Position numbers and translations under genes: made by a program | In this document: piece after piece, positions 7,270 to 14,366 of the stretch | Layout of the letters: each line of letters begins with the position of its first letter | Numbering within the stretch: the stretch's first letter is position 1 | DNA from: Pseudomonadota bacterium | GTDB taxonomy: Bacteria > Pseudomonadota > Gammaproteobacteria > Burkholderiales > Burkholderiaceae | Direction of reading: 5' to 3' | Assembly (NCBI GenBank): GCA_963205525.1 | Contig: CAUJJP010000168.1 | Span: 1-14,465 of the forward strand | DNA: 14,465 nt | The notes under the pieces: generated by a model | Databases searched by the model: none | Told to the model about the DNA's origin: nothing | Seen by the model: only the letters and a program-made list of their open reading frames with translations

Positions 7270-7312
7270 CTGCCCTCGCCCCAGCACCGCTTCCGCCATC
7301 AGGACCATCGCC

Positions 7313-8512
7313 ATGCAGCTTGCCCTCCATCCCCTGCGCGTCACAGCCCTGCTGGCGCTCGGCCTTGCCACGGCCGGCGTGGCCATCGCTGCCGACGAGA
7401 TCGTCATCGGCGCCTCGCTGCCGCTGTCGGGCCCGCTCGCGGGCTTCGGCAGCTACCAGAAATGGGGCTACGAGACCGCGGTGAACGACCTCAACAAGGC
7501 TGGCGGCATCAAGATCGACGGCAAGGCGATGAAGGTCAGGCTCGTCATCCGCGACGACAAGACCGACCCCAACGCCGCGGCCGGCAACACCGAGACGCTG
7601 ATCTCGCGCGACGGCGCGGTCGCCATGCTGGGCAGTTGCACGCCCGCACTGGTGAACGCCGGCGCGCTCGTGGCCGAGCGCCGCAAAGTGCCGCTGGTCG
7701 CCGGCTGCGACCCGCTGGCCGCGTTCAAGAGCGTACGCAAGTGGAAGTACGCCTGGGTGATGTTCTTTGACGAGGAAGACCTGGCGACCGCCGGCTTCAA
7801 GATGATGGCCGAATACGGCCTGGCGACGAACAAGAAGGTGGCCATCCTCGCCGACAACGGACCCGACGGCCAGGTCGTCGGCGGCCAGATCTGGCCGCGC
7901 ACGGCAAAGATCGGCGGCTACGAGGTCGTGCATTCGAGCAGCTTCCCGGTCGATGCGCAGCAGTTCACCTCGATGATCGGTCAGGCCAAGGCCGCGCATG
8001 CCGATGTGGTGCTGGTCGATGCGATCCCGCCGCAGGCGATCGCGATCCGCAAGCAGATGGCCTCGGCCGGCTATAGCCCCAAGCTGCTGGTGATGGAAAA
8101 GGGCGCCGAGCCAGAGCAGTTCGCGCAGGCGCTGGGCAAGCTGGCCGACGGCGTGCTGGTGGGCGGCTACTGGGATCCGAGCTTCCCCTACCCGGGTGCC
8201 GCCGAGCTGGGCAAGCGCTTCGAGAGCGAGACCAGGCAGACGCAGAGCCAGCACATCGCCGACTCGCACGCCGCCGCGCAGGTCCTGCTCGACGCCATCG
8301 CCGCCGCCGGCAGCCTGGACCGCGAGAAGATCAACGCCGCCATCGGCAAGACCGACAAGAGCTACGTCATCGGGCCGGTGAAGTTCGACGTCGCCAACAC
8401 CTCGCGCATCCCGATCACGGTGATGCAGTGGCAGGGCGGCAAGAGCGTGGTCGTGTGGCCCAAGGACCGCGCCACCGGCAAGCTGCTGTTTCCGCTGCCC
8501 GTCACGCCGTAG
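7313..8512 (+). CDS. Liv-type ABC transporter substrate-binding protein
   Basis: The 399-residue product is a type I periplasmic binding protein of the LivJ/amide-urea group (Peripla_BP_6). Residues 1-26 form a Sec signal peptide with a hydrophobic core (VTALLALGLATAG) and cleavage after AIA. The mature protein starts with ADEIVIGASLPLSGPLAGFG, the typical first strand and ligand loop of the family, followed by YETAVNDLNKAGGIKIDGK and VIRDDKTDPNAAAGNTETLI. The ATG at 7313 is fixed by the signal peptide and by AGGA at 7301-7304. It stands 43 bases after the BKACE gene and directly before the permease genes, so it is the receptor for this importer. The ligand cannot be read from sequence; the pathway context favours an amino-acid-like or organic-acid compound rather than leucine itself. 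Confidence 0.92.
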   Translation: MQLALHPLRVTALLALGLATAGVAIAADEIVIGASLPLSGPLAGFGSYQKWGYETAVNDLNKAGGIKIDGKAMKVRLVIRDDKTDPNAAAGNTETLISRDGAVAMLGSCTPALVNAGALVAERRKVPLVAGCDPLAAFKSVRKWKYAWVMFFDEEDLATAGFKMMAEYGLATNKKVAILADNGPDGQVVGGQIWPRTAKIGGYEVVHSSSFPVDAQQFTSMIGQAKAAHADVVLVDAIPPQAIAIRKQMASAGYSPKLLVMEKGAEPEQFAQALGKLADGVLVGGYWDPSFPYPGAAELGKRFESETRQTQSQHIADSHAAAQVLLDAIAAAGSLDREKINAAIGKTDKSYVIGPVKFDVANTSRIPITVMQWQGGKSVVVWPKDRATGKLLFPLPVTP

Positions 8513-8517
8513 CGGCC

Positions 8518-9402
8518 GTGCTCGCGCTGCCGGATGCCACCGTCATCGGCAACAGCCTGGCCAGCGGGCTGCTGCTGGGCGGCATGCTCGCACTCACGGC
8601 GCTGGGTCTGTCGATCACGCTGGGCGTGATGCGCCTGGTGAACCTCGCGCACGGCGAGCTGCTGGTCGGCGGCGCGTATCTGGGCTGGTTCGCGCTCAGC
8701 CTGTTCGGGATCGACCCGCTGGCCGGTTTGCTGCTCGTCGGGCTGGCGATGGCGGCCATCACGCTGCCGCTGCAGAAGCTGCTCATCGCGCCGCTGGCCG
8801 GCAAGGGCATGGAGGCGCCGATGATGACCATGTTTGGCGTCTCTATCATCCTGCAGAACCTGTACCTGCTCGCCTTCCGCGCCGACACGCGCTCGATCGA
8901 GGCACCGTATGCCGCGCGGCCCCTGCAGCTCGGCGTGCTGACGGTGCCGATGATCTACGTGCTGGGCTTCGCGGTCAGCGTGGTGCTGGTGCTGGCGGTG
9001 CACCTGCTGGTCGCGCGCAGCGCCTTCGGGCGCGACCTGCGTGCCAGTGCCGCCGATCCGGTGGCAGCCGCCGCGCTGGGCGTGAACGTGCCGCGCGTGC
9101 ATGCGCTGAGCTTCGCGCTCGGCGCGGCCTGCGCGGCGATGGGCGGCGTGCTGATCGGCACTGCCTTCGCGTTCACGCCGTCCACCGGCGCGACCTATCT
9201 GCTGATCAGTTTTGCGGTGGTGGTGCTGGGCGGCATCGGCAACATCTTCGGCACCCTGGTCGCCGGCATCGCGATGGGGCTGCTGCAAAGCGCCGGCGCG
9301 GTGCTGTTCGGCGACGGCTGGCGCGACTTCGTCGGCCTGGTGCTCTTCCTGCTCGTGCTCGCATTGCGGCCCGAGGGCATGGTGCGTCCGGGAGCGCGCT
9401 GA
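8518..9402 (+). CDS. livH: LivH-type ABC transporter permease
   Basis: This is an integral membrane protein of 294 residues in the LivH family, with about eight hydrophobic segments. Recognisable blocks are LTALGLSITLGVMRLVNLAHGELL near the N-terminus and VVVLGGIGNIFGTLVAGIAMG near the C-terminus; the latter is the cytoplasmic coupling loop that contacts the ATPase. I place the start at GTG 8518, five bases after the binding-protein stop, because it comes right before the first membrane segment; the open frame continues back to 8428 inside the previous gene without support. No clear Shine-Dalgarno precedes the GTG, so translation is probably coupled to the upstream gene. It should pair with the LivM-type permease to form the channel. 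Confidence 0.88.
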   Translation: MLALPDATVIGNSLASGLLLGGMLALTALGLSITLGVMRLVNLAHGELLVGGAYLGWFALSLFGIDPLAGLLLVGLAMAAITLPLQKLLIAPLAGKGMEAPMMTMFGVSIILQNLYLLAFRADTRSIEAPYAARPLQLGVLTVPMIYVLGFAVSVVLVLAVHLLVARSAFGRDLRASAADPVAAAALGVNVPRVHALSFALGAACAAMGGVLIGTAFAFTPSTGATYLLISFAVVVLGGIGNIFGTLVAGIAMGLLQSAGAVLFGDGWRDFVGLVLFLLVLALRPEGMVRPGAR

Positions 9403-10350
9403 ATGAGCGCCGCGACCCCTGCCACCGTCGCGCCCGCCGCGGCCTCGCTGCGCCACGCCGCATGGCCGCTGCTCCTGCTGGCGGCCGCGCTCGCCGCCGG
9501 TGTGCTGGGCAACGACTACGCGCTGGAAATCGGCTTTCGGCTGCTGCTGCTGCTCGCCATGGCCGAAGCCTGGAACCTGATGGCCGGCTTCGGCGGCCTG
9601 GTGTCGCTGGGCACGGCCTCGTTCTTCGGCATCGGCGCCTACGTGCTCACCGGCCTCGTCAACCACGCCGATGCGCCGCTGGCGGTGGCGCTGCCGGCGG
9701 CCGGCGCGGCGGCTGCGCTGATGGCCTTGCTCGTGGCGCGCGCGGTGTTCCGTCTGCGCGGCCTGTACTTCACGGTCGGCACGCTGGCGCTGGCCGAGGC
9801 GCTGCGGCTGTTCATGATCAACTACAACGGCTTCGGCGGCGCCACGGGGCTGTTCCTGAAGGTCGATCCGCCGGATCTGCGCACGCTGTACATGCTTGCG
9901 CTGGCGCTGGTGGCCGTGGCCACCGCGGTGATGACGCTGGCCACGCGCACGCGGCTGTCGATCCTGCTGCGCGCGGTGCGCGACGACGAGGACGCGGCCG
10001 CGCAGATCGGCGTGCGCCCCTTCCGCATCAAGCTGCTCGCCTTCGTGGTGGCCAGCGCGCTGATCGGTATGGCCGGCGCGCTGCAGGGCCTCAAGCTCGG
10101 CGCCATCGAACCCTACGGCAGCTTCGGTCTGATGCGGACCATCAACGTGCTGTCCATCGTCGTCATCGGCGGTCAGGGTCTGCGCGCCGGGCCGCTCGCG
10201 GGCGCGGTGTTCGTGGTCGGCCTGGCCGAACTGCTGGCCGACTGGCCGGCGCTGCACCTGGCGCTCACCGGGCTCATCCTGATCGTCGTCCTCCGCTTCG
10301 CGCCGCAGGGCCTGGTCGGCCTCGCGCAGCGGCTGGGAGCGCGGCGGTGA
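9403..10350 (+). CDS. livM: LivM-type ABC transporter permease
   Basis: The 315-residue inner-membrane protein belongs to the LivM family. Conserved blocks are MAEAWNLMAGFGGLVSLG followed by FFGIGAYVLTGL near residues 45-85, YFTVGTLALAEALRLF in the middle, and the coupling loop GGQGLRAGPLAGAVF near residues 257-271. The ATG immediately follows the LivH stop codon with no spacer, and its own stop overlaps the start of the ATPase gene, so all three are surely translated together. The first 15 or so residues are alanine-rich and precede the first membrane helix. Confidence 0.92.
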   Translation: MSAATPATVAPAAASLRHAAWPLLLLAAALAAGVLGNDYALEIGFRLLLLLAMAEAWNLMAGFGGLVSLGTASFFGIGAYVLTGLVNHADAPLAVALPAAGAAAALMALLVARAVFRLRGLYFTVGTLALAEALRLFMINYNGFGGATGLFLKVDPPDLRTLYMLALALVAVATAVMTLATRTRLSILLRAVRDDEDAAAQIGVRPFRIKLLAFVVASALIGMAGALQGLKLGAIEPYGSFGLMRTINVLSIVVIGGQGLRAGPLAGAVFVVGLAELLADWPALHLALTGLILIVVLRFAPQGLVGLAQRLGARR

Positions 10351-11864
10351 GCGCGCCGCTGCTGCAGGCGCAGGGCCTGGTCAAGCGCTACGGCGGCGTG
10401 GTTGCGACTGACGATGTCTCGCTCACCCTCGGGCGCGGCGAGACGCTGGGCATCATCGGCCCCAACGGCGCGGGCAAGAGCACGCTGATCGGCCTGCTCG
10501 GCGGGGCACTGCAGGCCGATGCCGGCACGGTGCATTTCGACGGCGAGGACATCACCCGGCTCGGCGCACCCGCGCGCGCGCGCCGCGGCATCGGCCGCAC
10601 GTATCAGATTCCGCGCCCCTTCCTCGACATGACGGTGCGCGAAAACCTGCTCGCCGCGCGCTACAGCCTGCACCCCTTCGGCCGCCGCAGCGAGGCGCTG
10701 GCCGCGAGCCAGCGCATCCTCGAGCGCTGCGAGCTCGCCGATGCAGCCGAGCTGCCGGCGCGTGCGCTGCCGCTGCTGCGCCGCAAGCGGCTGGAGGTGG
10801 CGCGGGCGCTCGCGCTGCAGCCGCGTCTGCTGCTGCTCGACGAGGTCGGCGCCGGCCTGGTCGACGCCGAGGTGAGCGAGCTGATCGCGCTCATCCATAG
10901 CCTGCGCAGTGAGGTCGACGGCATCATCATCATCGAGCACGTGCTGCGCGTGGTGCGCGAGTGCTGCGAGCGGCTGATGGTCATCCATTTCGGCAAGCAC
11001 TTCGCCGAAGGGCCGACGGCCCAGGTGCTGGCCAGCGACGACGTGGCCTCGGTCTACCTCGGCACGGCCAACACAGCGGCGGCGCTGGAAGACGGCGCCA
11101 GCGCCGCACCGGTTTCGCAGCAGCTGGTCGCCGCGCCGGCGGTGGCCGGCAGCGCGGCGCTGCTCGAGTTGCGCGGCATCCACGCCGGCTACGGCCAGGC
11201 GCGCGTGCTCGAAGGCGTCGATCTCGCGTTGCAGCGCGGCCAGGTGGTGGCCATCCTCGGCACCAACGGCGCGGGCAAGACCACGCTGGCCAGCGTCGTC
11301 AACGGCACGCTCGCGCCCAGCGCCGGCGCGCTGCTCGTCGACGGGCGCGACGTCACCGGGTGGGCGGCGCACCGCATCGCCGCGCTGGGGCTGGCGGCCT
11401 GCCTGGAAGGGCGGCGCATCTTCGCGCCGCTGAGCGTCGAGGAGAACCTGCTGCTCGCCGCACGCGGCGTGGCGCGCGGCGAGCGCGACGCGCGGCTGGC
11501 CGAGGTCTATGCGCTGTTCCCCGATCTGCGCGAGCGCCGCGCGAGCGCCGGCACCTCGATGTCGGGCGGCCAGCAGCAGATGCTGGCCATCGCGCGCGCC
11601 TTGATGAGCCGGCCGCGGCTGGTGGTGTTCGACGAGATCAGCCTCGGCCTGGCGCCGGTGGTGATGGACCGCCTGTATGCCGCGCTGGCCGCGCTCAAGC
11701 GTGCCGGACTCACGATGCTGATCGTCGAGCAGGACGTCGAGCGCGCGCTGGCGCTGGCCGACCATGTGCACGTGATGGAGCATGGCCGCTTCGCGCTCAG
11801 CGGACAGGCAGCGGCGGTGCGCGACGATCCGCGGCTGCGCCAGCTCTACATCGGCACAGCATGA
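10347..11864 (+). CDS. Fused LivG-LivF ABC transporter ATP-binding protein
   Basis: One 505-residue protein carries two complete ABC domains, a LivG-like domain (about 1-240) and a LivF-like domain (about 272-505), joined by an Ala-rich linker (about 241-270). Domain 1 has Walker A GPNGAGKS (38-45), a Q-loop at Q87, Walker B LLLLDE (161-166) and H198 in IEHVL. Its signature region reads LPLLRRKRLE (141-150) where LivG proteins usually read LSxGQQRRLE, so the Ser and Gly of the signature are lost. Domain 2 has Walker A GTNGAGKT (305-312), an intact signature MSGGQQ (405-410) and Walker B FDE (428-430); Q462 replaces the H-loop histidine, which is normal for LivF. The start is GTG 10347, overlapping the LivM stop as GTGA. 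It energises the adjacent permeases. A stop at 11862-11864 ends the operon. Confidence 0.93.
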   Translation: MSAPLLQAQGLVKRYGGVVATDDVSLTLGRGETLGIIGPNGAGKSTLIGLLGGALQADAGTVHFDGEDITRLGAPARARRGIGRTYQIPRPFLDMTVRENLLAARYSLHPFGRRSEALAASQRILERCELADAAELPARALPLLRRKRLEVARALALQPRLLLLDEVGAGLVDAEVSELIALIHSLRSEVDGIIIIEHVLRVVRECCERLMVIHFGKHFAEGPTAQVLASDDVASVYLGTANTAAALEDGASAAPVSQQLVAAPAVAGSAALLELRGIHAGYGQARVLEGVDLALQRGQVVAILGTNGAGKTTLASVVNGTLAPSAGALLVDGRDVTGWAAHRIAALGLAACLEGRRIFAPLSVEENLLLAARGVARGERDARLAEVYALFPDLRERRASAGTSMSGGQQQMLAIARALMSRPRLVVFDEISLGLAPVVMDRLYAALAALKRAGLTMLIVEQDVERALALADHVHVMEHGRFALSGQAAAVRDDPRLRQLYIGTA

Positions 11865-11949
11865 TCCGCTTGTTCGGCGTCTGAACCCGGGGGCATGCCG
11901 GCCAGCGCACTCGATGGACAGCGGCTGGCGTCCGGCTGGCCGAGGACTC

Positions 11950-11976
11950 TGTTGTGGCGGCAGATCCGCCGCAACA
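11950..11976 (+). terminator. Hairpin downstream of the ABC operon
   Basis: TGTTGTGGCGG (11950-11960) pairs with CCGCCGCAACA (11966-11976) around the five-base loop CAGAT, giving 11 pairs including one G-U. It lies 85 bases after the ATPase stop. There is no T-run after it on the plus strand, so it may protect the mRNA end or act with a termination factor rather than being a textbook intrinsic terminator. Confidence 0.4.
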
Positions 11977-11981
11977 AGCAA

Positions 11982-12009
11982 AACGGCCTGGCATCGCTGC
12001 CAGGCCGTT
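11982..12009 (-). terminator. Intrinsic terminator of the tRNA-Lys transcript
   Basis: AACGGCCTGGCA (11982-11993) and TGCCAGGCCGTT (11998-12009) form a perfect 12-bp stem with a four-base loop. On the minus strand the stem is followed by TTGCTTGTTG, so with the stem's own last bases there is a TTTT run, which orients it as a terminator for the tRNA-Lys(CUU) gene ending at 12040. It could also slow plus-strand transcription. Confidence 0.75.
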
Positions 12010-12039
12010 GATGTTCAACGTCTAATCCGTTGAGGTGTT

Positions 12040-12115
12040 TGGTGGGCCCTGTAGGATTCGAACCTACGACCAACGGATTAAGAGTCCGCTGCTCTACCAA
12101 CTGAGCTAAGAGCCC
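12040..12115 (-). tRNA. tRNA-Lys (anticodon CUU)
   Basis: The 76-base cloverleaf reads on the minus strand from GGGCTCT at 12115 to an encoded CCA at 12042-12040. The acceptor stem is GGGCTCT with AGGGCCC (one G-U pair). The D-arm reads TTAGCTCAGTTGGTAGAGC, the T-arm contains GGTTCGAATCC, and the seven-base anticodon loop is CTCTTAA. That gives anticodon CUU for lysine AAG codons, with A at position 37, the site for t6A/ct6A modification. Its anticodon stem is identical to that of the neighbouring tRNA-Lys(UUU), pointing to an old duplication. Confidence 0.98.
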
Positions 12116-12137
12116 GCTCGCGAAAACGAAGCTCGCC

Positions 12138-12143
12138 ATTATA
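12138..12143 (-). promoter_or_regulatory. TATAAT -10 box for tRNA-Lys(CUU)
   Basis: The consensus -10 hexamer TATAAT is read on the minus strand 22 bases upstream of the tRNA 5' end. A partial -35 match, GCGACA (12164-12169), lies 20 bases further upstream, longer than the usual 17, so the -35 is doubtful. The box means this gene can be transcribed independently of the upstream tRNA. Confidence 0.6.
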
Positions 12144-12189
12144 GCGGGCTTCATCGCTGCTTCTGTCGCGCGCTGCCGACGCAGTGTGC

Positions 12190-12265
12190 TGGTGGGTCGT
12201 GCAGGATTCGAACCTGCGACCAACGGATTAAAAGTCCGCTGCTCTACCGACTGAGCTAACGACCC
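12190..12265 (-). tRNA. tRNA-Lys (anticodon UUU)
   Basis: The 76-base cloverleaf is read on the minus strand from GGGTCGT at 12265 to an encoded CCA at 12192-12190. The acceptor stem is GGGTCGT with ACGACCC, the D-arm reads TTAGCTCAGTCGGTAGAGC, and the T-arm contains GGTTCGAATCC. The anticodon loop CTTTTAA gives UUU for lysine AAA/AAG codons, with A at position 37. It lies 74 bases upstream of the CUU gene in the same direction, and the two may also be co-transcribed. No T-rich terminator is seen between them. Confidence 0.98.
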
Positions 12266-12289
12266 GACTGCCTCGCGGCAAAGCGGCAG

Positions 12290-12295
12290 ATTATA
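12290..12295 (-). promoter_or_regulatory. TATAAT -10 box for tRNA-Lys(UUU), overlapping the tcdA stop codon
   Basis: A perfect TATAAT is read on the minus strand 24 bases before the tRNA 5' end. Its internal TAA (12293-12291) is also the stop codon of tcdA, so any -35 element must lie inside the tcdA coding sequence. I see no good TTGACA match there (CCAAGC at the expected distance). Confidence 0.6.
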
Positions 12296-13064
12296 TCGGC
12301 CGCGCCGGTGCGGCTTGGATGGCGAGCTCCACCGCGGCGGCGGCGGCGGCGAGGCCGAAGCTGGCGGTGACCATCACGCTGGAGCCGTAGCCCTGGCAGT
12401 TCAGGCTGCCGTCCATGGCGCAGTCGCCGTCCGGGCGCTGCACGGCTTCGCGCGAGAAGACGCAGCGCAGTCCGATCCGGCCCTGGCGCGGCGCGCCGTG
12501 CTCGCGGCGCAGCCGCTGGCGCAGGCTGGCCAGCAGCGGGTCGTGGCTGGTTTCGGCGAGGTCGGCGATCTCCAGGCGCTGCGGCTGGCGCTTGCCGCCG
12601 GCCGCGCCCACGCACACCGCCGGCACGCCGCCGGCCAGCGCCCAGGCCGCGAGGGAGGCCTTGGTGCGCACCTGGTCGCAGGCGTCGATCAGCACGTCCA
12701 CCGGCCGTGGCAGCAGGGCGGGCCAGTTCTCCGGGCTGGCGAAGTCTTCCACCGCCAGCACCTCGCAGCCGGGGTGGATGTCGGCGATGCGCGCGCGCAG
12801 CGCCTGCACCTTGGCCTGGCCGAGCGTGGCCCCCAGCGCCTGGACCTGGCGGTTGATGTTGGACTCCGCGACCTGGTCGAGGTCGATCAGCACCAGGCCG
12901 GCGACACCGCTGCGTGCCAGCGCCTCCGCCACCCAGGAGCCGACGCCGCCGACACCGACCACCGCCACCACCAGGCGGCGCAGGCGCCGGTAGGCGGCCT
13001 GCCCGTACAGGCGTTGCAGGCCGCCGAAGCGGCGCTCGTCGTCGGACTCGTCGCTCGTGTCCAT
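12291..13064 (-). CDS. tcdA: tRNA threonylcarbamoyladenosine dehydratase (ThiF/E1-like)
   Basis: The 257-residue product matches TcdA (also called CsdL), the ATP-dependent enzyme that dehydrates t6A at position 37 of ANN-decoding tRNAs to cyclic ct6A. The E1-like nucleotide loop GVGGVGSWVAEALARSG is at 37-53, LIDLDQV at 59-65 holds the ribose-binding acid, and NINRQ at 69-73 gives the ATP-contacting arginine. The TcdA-type blocks IDACDQVRTKASL (126-138), LAETSHDPL (169-177) and CVFSREAV (201-208) separate it from ThiF and MoeB, as does the lack of CxxC zinc pairs. The ATG at 13064 lies two bases beyond the upstream transporter stop, implying translational coupling. The stop lies inside the -10 box of the next tRNA gene. 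The family call is confident. Confidence 0.93.
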   Translation of the reverse strand: MDTSDESDDERRFGGLQRLYGQAAYRRLRRLVVAVVGVGGVGSWVAEALARSGVAGLVLIDLDQVAESNINRQVQALGATLGQAKVQALRARIADIHPGCEVLAVEDFASPENWPALLPRPVDVLIDACDQVRTKASLAAWALAGGVPAVCVGAAGGKRQPQRLEIADLAETSHDPLLASLRQRLRREHGAPRQGRIGLRCVFSREAVQRPDGDCAMDGSLNCQGYGSSVMVTASFGLAAAAAAVELAIQAAPARPI

Positions 13065-13066
13065 GC

Positions 13067-14182
13067 CTAGGCCGCCCGTTCGATGCGCCAGATCTGGTAG
13101 CGCAGCGCCAGCAGTGCCCCGGCGACGATGCCGGCGACGGCGATGAAGCTGCCCAGCGAGAGCGTGGACAGCCCCGACAGTCCCTGGCCGACGGTGCAGC
13201 CCAGGGCGGTGACGCCGCCCACACCCATCAGCAAGGCGCCGACGATGTGATTCGCGGTGTCCTCGGTGCCGGCAAAGCCCTCCCAGCGGAAACGGCCGCT
13301 GGCCAGCGCCACCGCGGCCGAGCCGGCGATGACACCCAGCACGCTGGCGATGCCCAGGCTCAGGTGTCTGCTGCTGTCGCTGTAGAGGATGAACCAGTCC
13401 AGGGTGTAGGCGATCGGGGCGACGAAGCTGAAGGACTCCATGGCGCGGCTGTTGGTGGCGATGAAGGCCGGCTCCAGCGTCTGCGGGTGTTCGGCCACAT
13501 GGCCGAGCACGCCCGACACCCACCAGGCGGCGGCGATCACGGCCCCGATGCCCAGGCCACCGAGCAGGGTCTGGGTGCTGCGGCCTTGCGGTCGCGCCAG
13601 CGCCCAGGCCGTCAGCAGCAGGCCCAGGGCGCCGCCCAGCAGGCCGACCGCCTGCGGCCGAGCCAGCCCGCTGGCCTGCTGCAGCAGCGAGGGCAGGTCC
13701 TGGCCGCTGGCAAGATCGATGGCGGCGCGGTCCAGGGTCTGCGTGCGCCAGACGGCGCTCAGCCCGCGCAGGCTGGCGTAGGCCGCCAGGCCGAGCATGC
13801 AGAACACGACCAGTGCCTTCAGGCTGCCGCCGCCGATGCGCACCAAGGTCTTGCTGCCGCAGCCCGAGGCCAGCACCATGCCGATGCCGAACAGCAGCCC
13901 CCCCACCAGGTTGGACAGCCACAGCAGCTGCGGCCGGGCGTAGATGCTGTCACGCGCGTCTATCCATCCCATGGCGGCCATGGCGCTGAAGCCCAGGGTG
14001 GCCACGCCGACCGCCAGCACCCACATGCGCAGCCGTGTCCAGTCGCCCATGGCGACGATGTCCGACAGCGCGCCCATGGTGCAGAAATGCACCCGCTGGA
14101 CGATGGCACCGAAGGCCGCGCCGAGGCCGAACGCGGCCCACAGCAGGCGCTCCGTCAGGGCCGCGAGATCAGCCTCGGACAT
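13067..14182 (-). CDS. YeeE/YedE family (DUF395) sulfur-compound transporter
   Basis: The 371-residue inner-membrane protein has about ten hydrophobic segments in two related halves, as in the thiosulfate channel YeeE/TsuA. The conserved cysteine motifs are present: RVHFCTMGALSD with C34, SGCGSKTLVRIGGGSLKA with C108, and LGCTVGQGLSGLSTLSLGSF with C329. In TsuA, matching cysteines relay thiosulfate by transient hydrogen bonds, so uptake of thiosulfate or a similar sulfur species is the best inference. The ATG at 14182 is the only start available in frame. The bases just before it are CCTCCCTCC on the coding strand, the opposite of a Shine-Dalgarno, so initiation may be weak or leader-dependent. 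It sits between the cpoB tail and tcdA and likely shares a transcript with tcdA. Confidence 0.9.
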   Translation of the reverse strand: MSEADLAALTERLLWAAFGLGAAFGAIVQRVHFCTMGALSDIVAMGDWTRLRMWVLAVGVATLGFSAMAAMGWIDARDSIYARPQLLWLSNLVGGLLFGIGMVLASGCGSKTLVRIGGGSLKALVVFCMLGLAAYASLRGLSAVWRTQTLDRAAIDLASGQDLPSLLQQASGLARPQAVGLLGGALGLLLTAWALARPQGRSTQTLLGGLGIGAVIAAAWWVSGVLGHVAEHPQTLEPAFIATNSRAMESFSFVAPIAYTLDWFILYSDSSRHLSLGIASVLGVIAGSAAVALASGRFRWEGFAGTEDTANHIVGALLMGVGGVTALGCTVGQGLSGLSTLSLGSFIAVAGIVAGALLALRYQIWRIERAA

Positions 14183-14206
14183 GGAGGGAGGCCAGGCCGA
14201 GACACT

Positions 14207-14243
<37 letters not shown>

Positions 14244-14272
14244 CAGCCTGGCGCGGCCGGCCGGCACTGAGG

Positions 14273-14326
14273 GCTGCCGTGGCTGGCGCGGCTGGTGCGG
14301 CTGGCGCGACTGATTCGGCTGGCCAG
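14273..14326. repeat. Six-unit 9-bp tandem repeat
   Basis: Six consecutive 9-base units run GCTGCCGTG, GCTGGCGCG, GCTGGTGCG, GCTGGCGCG, ACTGATTCG and GCTGGCCAG. Units 2 and 4 are identical and the outer ones are degenerate. It fills the spacer between the cpoB stop and the GGC tract. The unit length keeps a reading frame (QPR-like tripeptides on the minus strand), but I find no reason to call a gene. Confidence 0.75.
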
Positions 14327-14366
14327 ACCCTGCCAGGCGCCGGCCTGGCGCGCGCTGCCGACGCAT

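Larger units (their letters stand above)
11865..12039. other. Convergent intergenic region between transporter operon and tRNA-Lys genes
   Basis: I see no gene in these 175 bases. It contains a long-range inverted repeat (CGGCCAGC at 11899-11906 with GCTGGCCG at 11935-11942), two strong hairpins listed separately, and a short TCAACG/CGTTGA pair at 12015-12020 and 12028-12033. The arrangement fits a two-way transcription barrier between the plus-strand operon and the minus-strand tRNAs. Confidence 0.6.

Noticed and set aside
8362..10257. Long minus-strand open frame opposite the transporter genes (also 3193-4980 and 10173-11981)
   Set aside because: High GC leaves antisense frames open. The translations are rich in Arg, His and Gln without domains, while the plus-strand genes have clear family motifs.
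12023..12115. tRNA-Lys integration site (att) of a genomic island
   Set aside because: No direct repeat of the tRNA 3' end and no integrase gene are present in the window; the only match is a 10-base inverted one.
14273..14326. CRISPR-like array
   Set aside because: The units are 9 bases and directly adjacent with no spacers, so this is a minisatellite.
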